In this document: one piece after another, positions 7,125 through 9,510 of the stretch
How positions within the stretch are numbered: position 1 is the first letter of the stretch
Layout of the letters: each line of letters starts with the position of its first letter
Source: a bacterium
Lineage (GTDB): Bacteria > Patescibacteriota > Andersenbacteria > UBA10190
Length of the DNA: 9,510 nucleotides
Direction: 5' to 3'
NCBI GenBank assembly: GCA_002686445.1
Contig: NZCO01000010.1
Location: 2,088 to 11,597, forward strand
Notes under the pieces: model-generated
Told to the model about the DNA's origin: nothing
The model's database searches: none
Seen by the model: the letters and a program-made list of their open reading frames with translations, nothing else
Position numbers and translations under genes: made by a program

Positions 7125-7130
7125 AAGGAG
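7125..7130 (+). promoter_or_regulatory. Ribosome binding site favouring the later start of the [2Fe-2S] subunit
   Basis: AAGGAG ends 6 nt before the ATG at 7137. The earlier in-frame ATG at 7116 has only GGGAG 5 nt before it and would overlap the FAD gene by eight bases. Both could work; the stronger site and the normal short N-terminus favour 7137. Confidence 0.5.
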
Positions 7131-7136
7131 ACCCAG

Positions 7137-7625
7137 ATGATCACAGAGAAACGGGTGGATATTCAAGTGAACGGCCAGGCATGTGAAATCACGGTGCCTG
7201 CCTGGCGGACGTTGCTTGAGGTACTGCGGGAGCTCGGTCATAAGGAAGTCAAATGTGGCTGCGAGAAGGGTGATTGCGGCGCTTGCGCGGTGCTGCTTGA
7301 CGGCAAAGTCGTGGACAGTTGCCTGACTTTGGCCTGGAATGCTGCAGGTCGATCGGTGACAACAGTCCAGGGCCTGGGCGGGCCGGACAACGCCCACCCT
7401 CTACAGACAGCTTTTATCGAGCACGGCAGTGCACAGTGCGGGTATTGCACGCCGGGTATGATCATGGCAGCCAAGGCTCTGTTGGATGACATTCCCGAGC
7501 CGAGCCTTAAGGATATCAAACGGGGGTTGAGTGGCAACCTGTGCCGTTGCACCGGTTATACCCGAATATTTTCTGCCATTCAGGCTGCTGCCGAAACGCT
7601 GCGCCAACAGGAAACCACCTCATGA
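7137..7625 (+). CDS. Molybdenum hydroxylase [2Fe-2S] (small, CoxS/XdhC-type) subunit
   Basis: A 162-residue subunit with two [2Fe-2S] domains. The N-terminal plant-ferredoxin-like domain has VNG near residue 11 and ligands C42-x4-C47-x2-C50-x11-C62 (GCEKGDCGAC, then SC). The C-terminal four-helix domain has C101-x2-C104 in QCGYCTPGMIM and C136-x-C138 in GNLCRCTGYTRI. All eight ligands are present, so the electron chain from the Mo centre to FAD looks intact. C40 is an extra Cys next to the first cluster. An alternative start at 7116 adds seven residues and overlaps the FAD gene by eight bases. The stop overlaps the next start as ATGA at 7622-7625. Confidence 0.95.
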   Translation: MITEKRVDIQVNGQACEITVPAWRTLLEVLRELGHKEVKCGCEKGDCGACAVLLDGKVVDSCLTLAWNAAGRSVTTVQGLGGPDNAHPLQTAFIEHGSAQCGYCTPGMIMAAKALLDDIPEPSLKDIKRGLSGNLCRCTGYTRIFSAIQAAAETLRQQETTS

Positions 7626-9510
7626 ACAGGATCGAGAGCCCCGCTGCCAGTACCGCGAACCTACAACTGCGCCAGGTCGGCAAGCCACTGGTACGCACAG
7701 ACTCCCCAACCAAGGTGTATGGCACTGCTGTCTACGCGGGTGACCTGACTATGCCTGGTATGTTGTGCGCCGCAGTCCTGCATAGTGATCGGGCCAGCGC
7801 CCTGCTGCGCCATGTGGACACCAGCCGCGCCGAGGCGCTCGCCGGTGTGCATTGTGTGCTGACAGCCGCTGACCTACCCCCCAGCCAGGGCGTTATGACC
7901 GACATGCCGGGCCAGACCGGTGGCTTGACCAAAAACACCAAGCAGCCGATCCTGGCCAAGGACCGGGTTCGCTTCTGTGGTGAACCCATCGCGCTGGTGG
8001 CAGCGGAAAATGCGGCCATTGCCGAACAGGCCCTGCGGCTCATCGATATTGAATACGAAGATCTCGATGGCATCTACGATCCTTTCGATGCGCTTGCACC
8101 TGGGGCGCCGATCATTTTTGGTGACGATAACGTGGTCGCCAGCTACAAGGTCCGCAAAGGAGACATCGAAAAAGGCTTCGCCGAAGCCGACTTCATCGTG
8201 GAAAACACGTTTACTACGCAATATCAGGAACAGGCTTTCCTTGAGCCAGAGGCAGCTCTGGCTTGGGTCGATGAGCACGAAGTTCTGAACATCCGCTCCA
8301 GTACCCAGGTGGTAGAACACTACCGTGCGGTTGCCGATGCCATTGGCCTGCCGCACAACCGGGTCCGACTGCGGGCCGAATTCGTCGGTGGTGGTTTCGG
8401 CGGCAAAGAGGTAATGACCATCGAGGTCTGGCTCGCGTTACTAGCGCTGGCCTCACGCCGGCCAGTCCAACTGGTACAGCCACGCGAGAGATCGTTCCTC
8501 TCACACGGGCCACGCCATCCGTTTACGATGACCCATCGCACCGGCGTCAGTGGCGATGGCAAAATCACCGCGTTGCAGATCAAACTCACCTCGGATGCTG
8601 GTGCCTATGCCAAGCTCAGCCCCTATATTCTGCTTTATGCAACCGTTGGCGCGACCGGTCCCTACCGGGTCGATAATCTGCATATCGATTCAGTATCGGC
8701 CGCCACCAACAACCTGCCGGCTTGCGCCTTCAGGGGGTTTGGCACCATGCAGGCGAATCTTGCCTGCGAGGGACAAATGGAAGAAATCGCCAAATTGCTG
8801 GGCATGGATTCCATGGAGGTCCGGCGGCGTAATTTCATTCATACAGGCGATGCCAATGTAACTGGGCAGATCATCCGCAGCACCGTCTGGTCAGATCAGT
8901 GTGCAACCCAGGCCTTGGCGACCCTGGGTGAGCGGCCAACAGATACCCAAACTACCCGAATCGGCCACGGTGTTGCCTGCTATCAGCAGAGCTACGGCCG
9001 TATCCGCTGGATGAAAGATTCGAGCGAGGCCTGGGTGGGTGTCGAGATGGATGGTACTGTAATCGTGCGAAGCGCCGTTACCGATATTGGTGCCGGCCAG
9101 TCTTCGGCGCTGGCCCAGATAACTGGCGAGATTCTCGGCGTACCGATGGATCAGGTGGTGGTGTACTTCGGTGATGGAGCAGTCACTCCCCTGGCCGGCA
9201 CCTCGACAGCAAGTCGCGCGCTCTACATGTCTGGTAACGCCACCAAGATGGCTGCCTCTCAGGTGCGCAAGAACCTGCTGAGCTGCGTGGCTGGGTATTT
9301 TGGGGTAAAGATCGAACAGCTCGATATGTGTGATTCGCAAGTATTCATCATCGACGATCCGCAGCGGTCTATCGCCCTCAAAGATTGCGTTAAACTGTGT
9401 GCGGCCGAGGGAGTCCATCGCCATAACCTGGCGATCTTCAGGGCTCCCACCAGTGAGGGTATTGATCCAGAAACCGGGCAAGGGGAAGTGTTTCCCGATT
9501 TTACCTACGG
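7622..9510 (+). CDS. Molybdenum hydroxylase molybdopterin-binding (large, xanthine dehydrogenase-like) subunit, C-terminus outside the window
   Basis: The frame is open to the right edge, with 629 residues visible of a usual 750-800. The small N-terminal a/b hammerhead domain (about 20-150) includes VGKPLVRTDSPTKVYGTAVYAGD and RFCGEPIALVAAE. The Mo-cofactor domain follows with QEQAFLEPEA (202-211), GGGFGGKE (256-263), ACAFRGFGTMQ (367-377) and DIGAGQSSALAQITGEILGVP (488-508). By pattern, Q202, E263 and R371 match bovine xanthine oxidase Gln767, Glu802 and Arg880. The CO dehydrogenase active-site motif AYRCSFR is absent. The substrate is therefore more likely an N-heterocycle than CO or an aldehyde, although annotation pipelines may call it CoxL. 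The catalytic Glu near the C-terminus lies outside and cannot be checked. It starts in an ATGA overlap with the [2Fe-2S] gene. Confidence 0.94.
   Translation, partial: MNRIESPAASTANLQLRQVGKPLVRTDSPTKVYGTAVYAGDLTMPGMLCAAVLHSDRASALLRHVDTSRAEALAGVHCVLTAADLPPSQGVMTDMPGQTGGLTKNTKQPILAKDRVRFCGEPIALVAAENAAIAEQALRLIDIEYEDLDGIYDPFDALAPGAPIIFGDDNVVASYKVRKGDIEKGFAEADFIVENTFTTQYQEQAFLEPEAALAWVDEHEVLNIRSSTQVVEHYRAVADAIGLPHNRVRLRAEFVGGGFGGKEVMTIEVWLALLALASRRPVQLVQPRERSFLSHGPRHPFTMTHRTGVSGDGKITALQIKLTSDAGAYAKLSPYILLYATVGATGPYRVDNLHIDSVSAATNNLPACAFRGFGTMQANLACEGQMEEIAKLLGMDSMEVRRRNFIHTGDANVTGQIIRSTVWSDQCATQALATLGERPTDTQTTRIGHGVACYQQSYGRIRWMKDSSEAWVGVEMDGTVIVRSAVTDIGAGQSSALAQITGEILGVPMDQVVVYFGDGAVTPLAGTSTASRALYMSGNATKMAASQVRKNLLSCVAGYFGVKIEQLDMCDSQVFIIDDPQRSIALKDCVKLCAAEGVHRHNLAIFRAPTSEGIDPETGQGEVFPDFTY

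Noticed and set aside
7622..9510. Aerobic CO dehydrogenase large subunit (CoxL)
   Set aside because: The AYRCSFR active-site loop is absent, and the motifs fit xanthine dehydrogenase-type hydroxylases instead.
1..9510. Mobile elements, CRISPR arrays, tRNA or rRNA genes
   Set aside because: No transposase or integrase motifs, no regularly spaced repeats and no RNA gene signature were seen on reading; the regions between genes are short and accounted for.

Overview
The window looks like a piece of a proteobacterial chromosome with fairly high GC content and tight, overlapping genes. It encodes a catabolic module. This assignment rests on operon style, gene families and ATG starts with good Shine-Dalgarno sites; no ribosomal or phylogenetic marker is present, so the taxon is not fixed.

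Layout. On the minus strand, from the left edge to 412, is the N-terminal part of an MttB-family (trimethylamine methyltransferase-like) protein. Next, also on the minus strand, is a LysR-type regulator (633-1598). A 204-nt divergent intergenic region holds two palindromic operator candidates. From 1803 to the right edge runs a co-directional operon: hyuA (1803-3818) and hyuB (3815-5416), the two subunits of an ATP-dependent hydantoinase/oxoprolinase; a classical short-chain dehydrogenase (5432-6214); and the three subunits of a molybdenum hydroxylase of the xanthine dehydrogenase family. These three are the FAD subunit (6254-7123), the [2Fe-2S] subunit (7137-7625) and the molybdopterin subunit (7622 to beyond the edge). 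Junctions are overlaps or short gaps of 13 to 39 nt, which indicates one transcript. No stretch over 300 nt lacks a gene.

How the parts may fit (inference). A Mo-hydroxylase with a xanthine dehydrogenase-like active site can put oxygen from water on a ring carbon next to nitrogen, giving a lactam or imide. HyuAB can open such a cyclic amide at the cost of ATP. The SDR would oxidise or reduce an alcohol or carbonyl on the intermediate. The MttB-like protein suggests that an N-methyl or quaternary ammonium group is also handled. The whole would degrade an N-methylated nitrogen heterocycle. The exact substrate cannot be read from the sequence.

The most useful new observations are these. A near-identical AT-rich motif lies upstream of both the hyu operon and the mttB-like gene, which suggests one regulon. 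The SDR has Gly where the catalytic Ser is expected. The Mo subunit keeps both active-site residues typical of purine-type hydroxylases, which argues against a CO dehydrogenase label.
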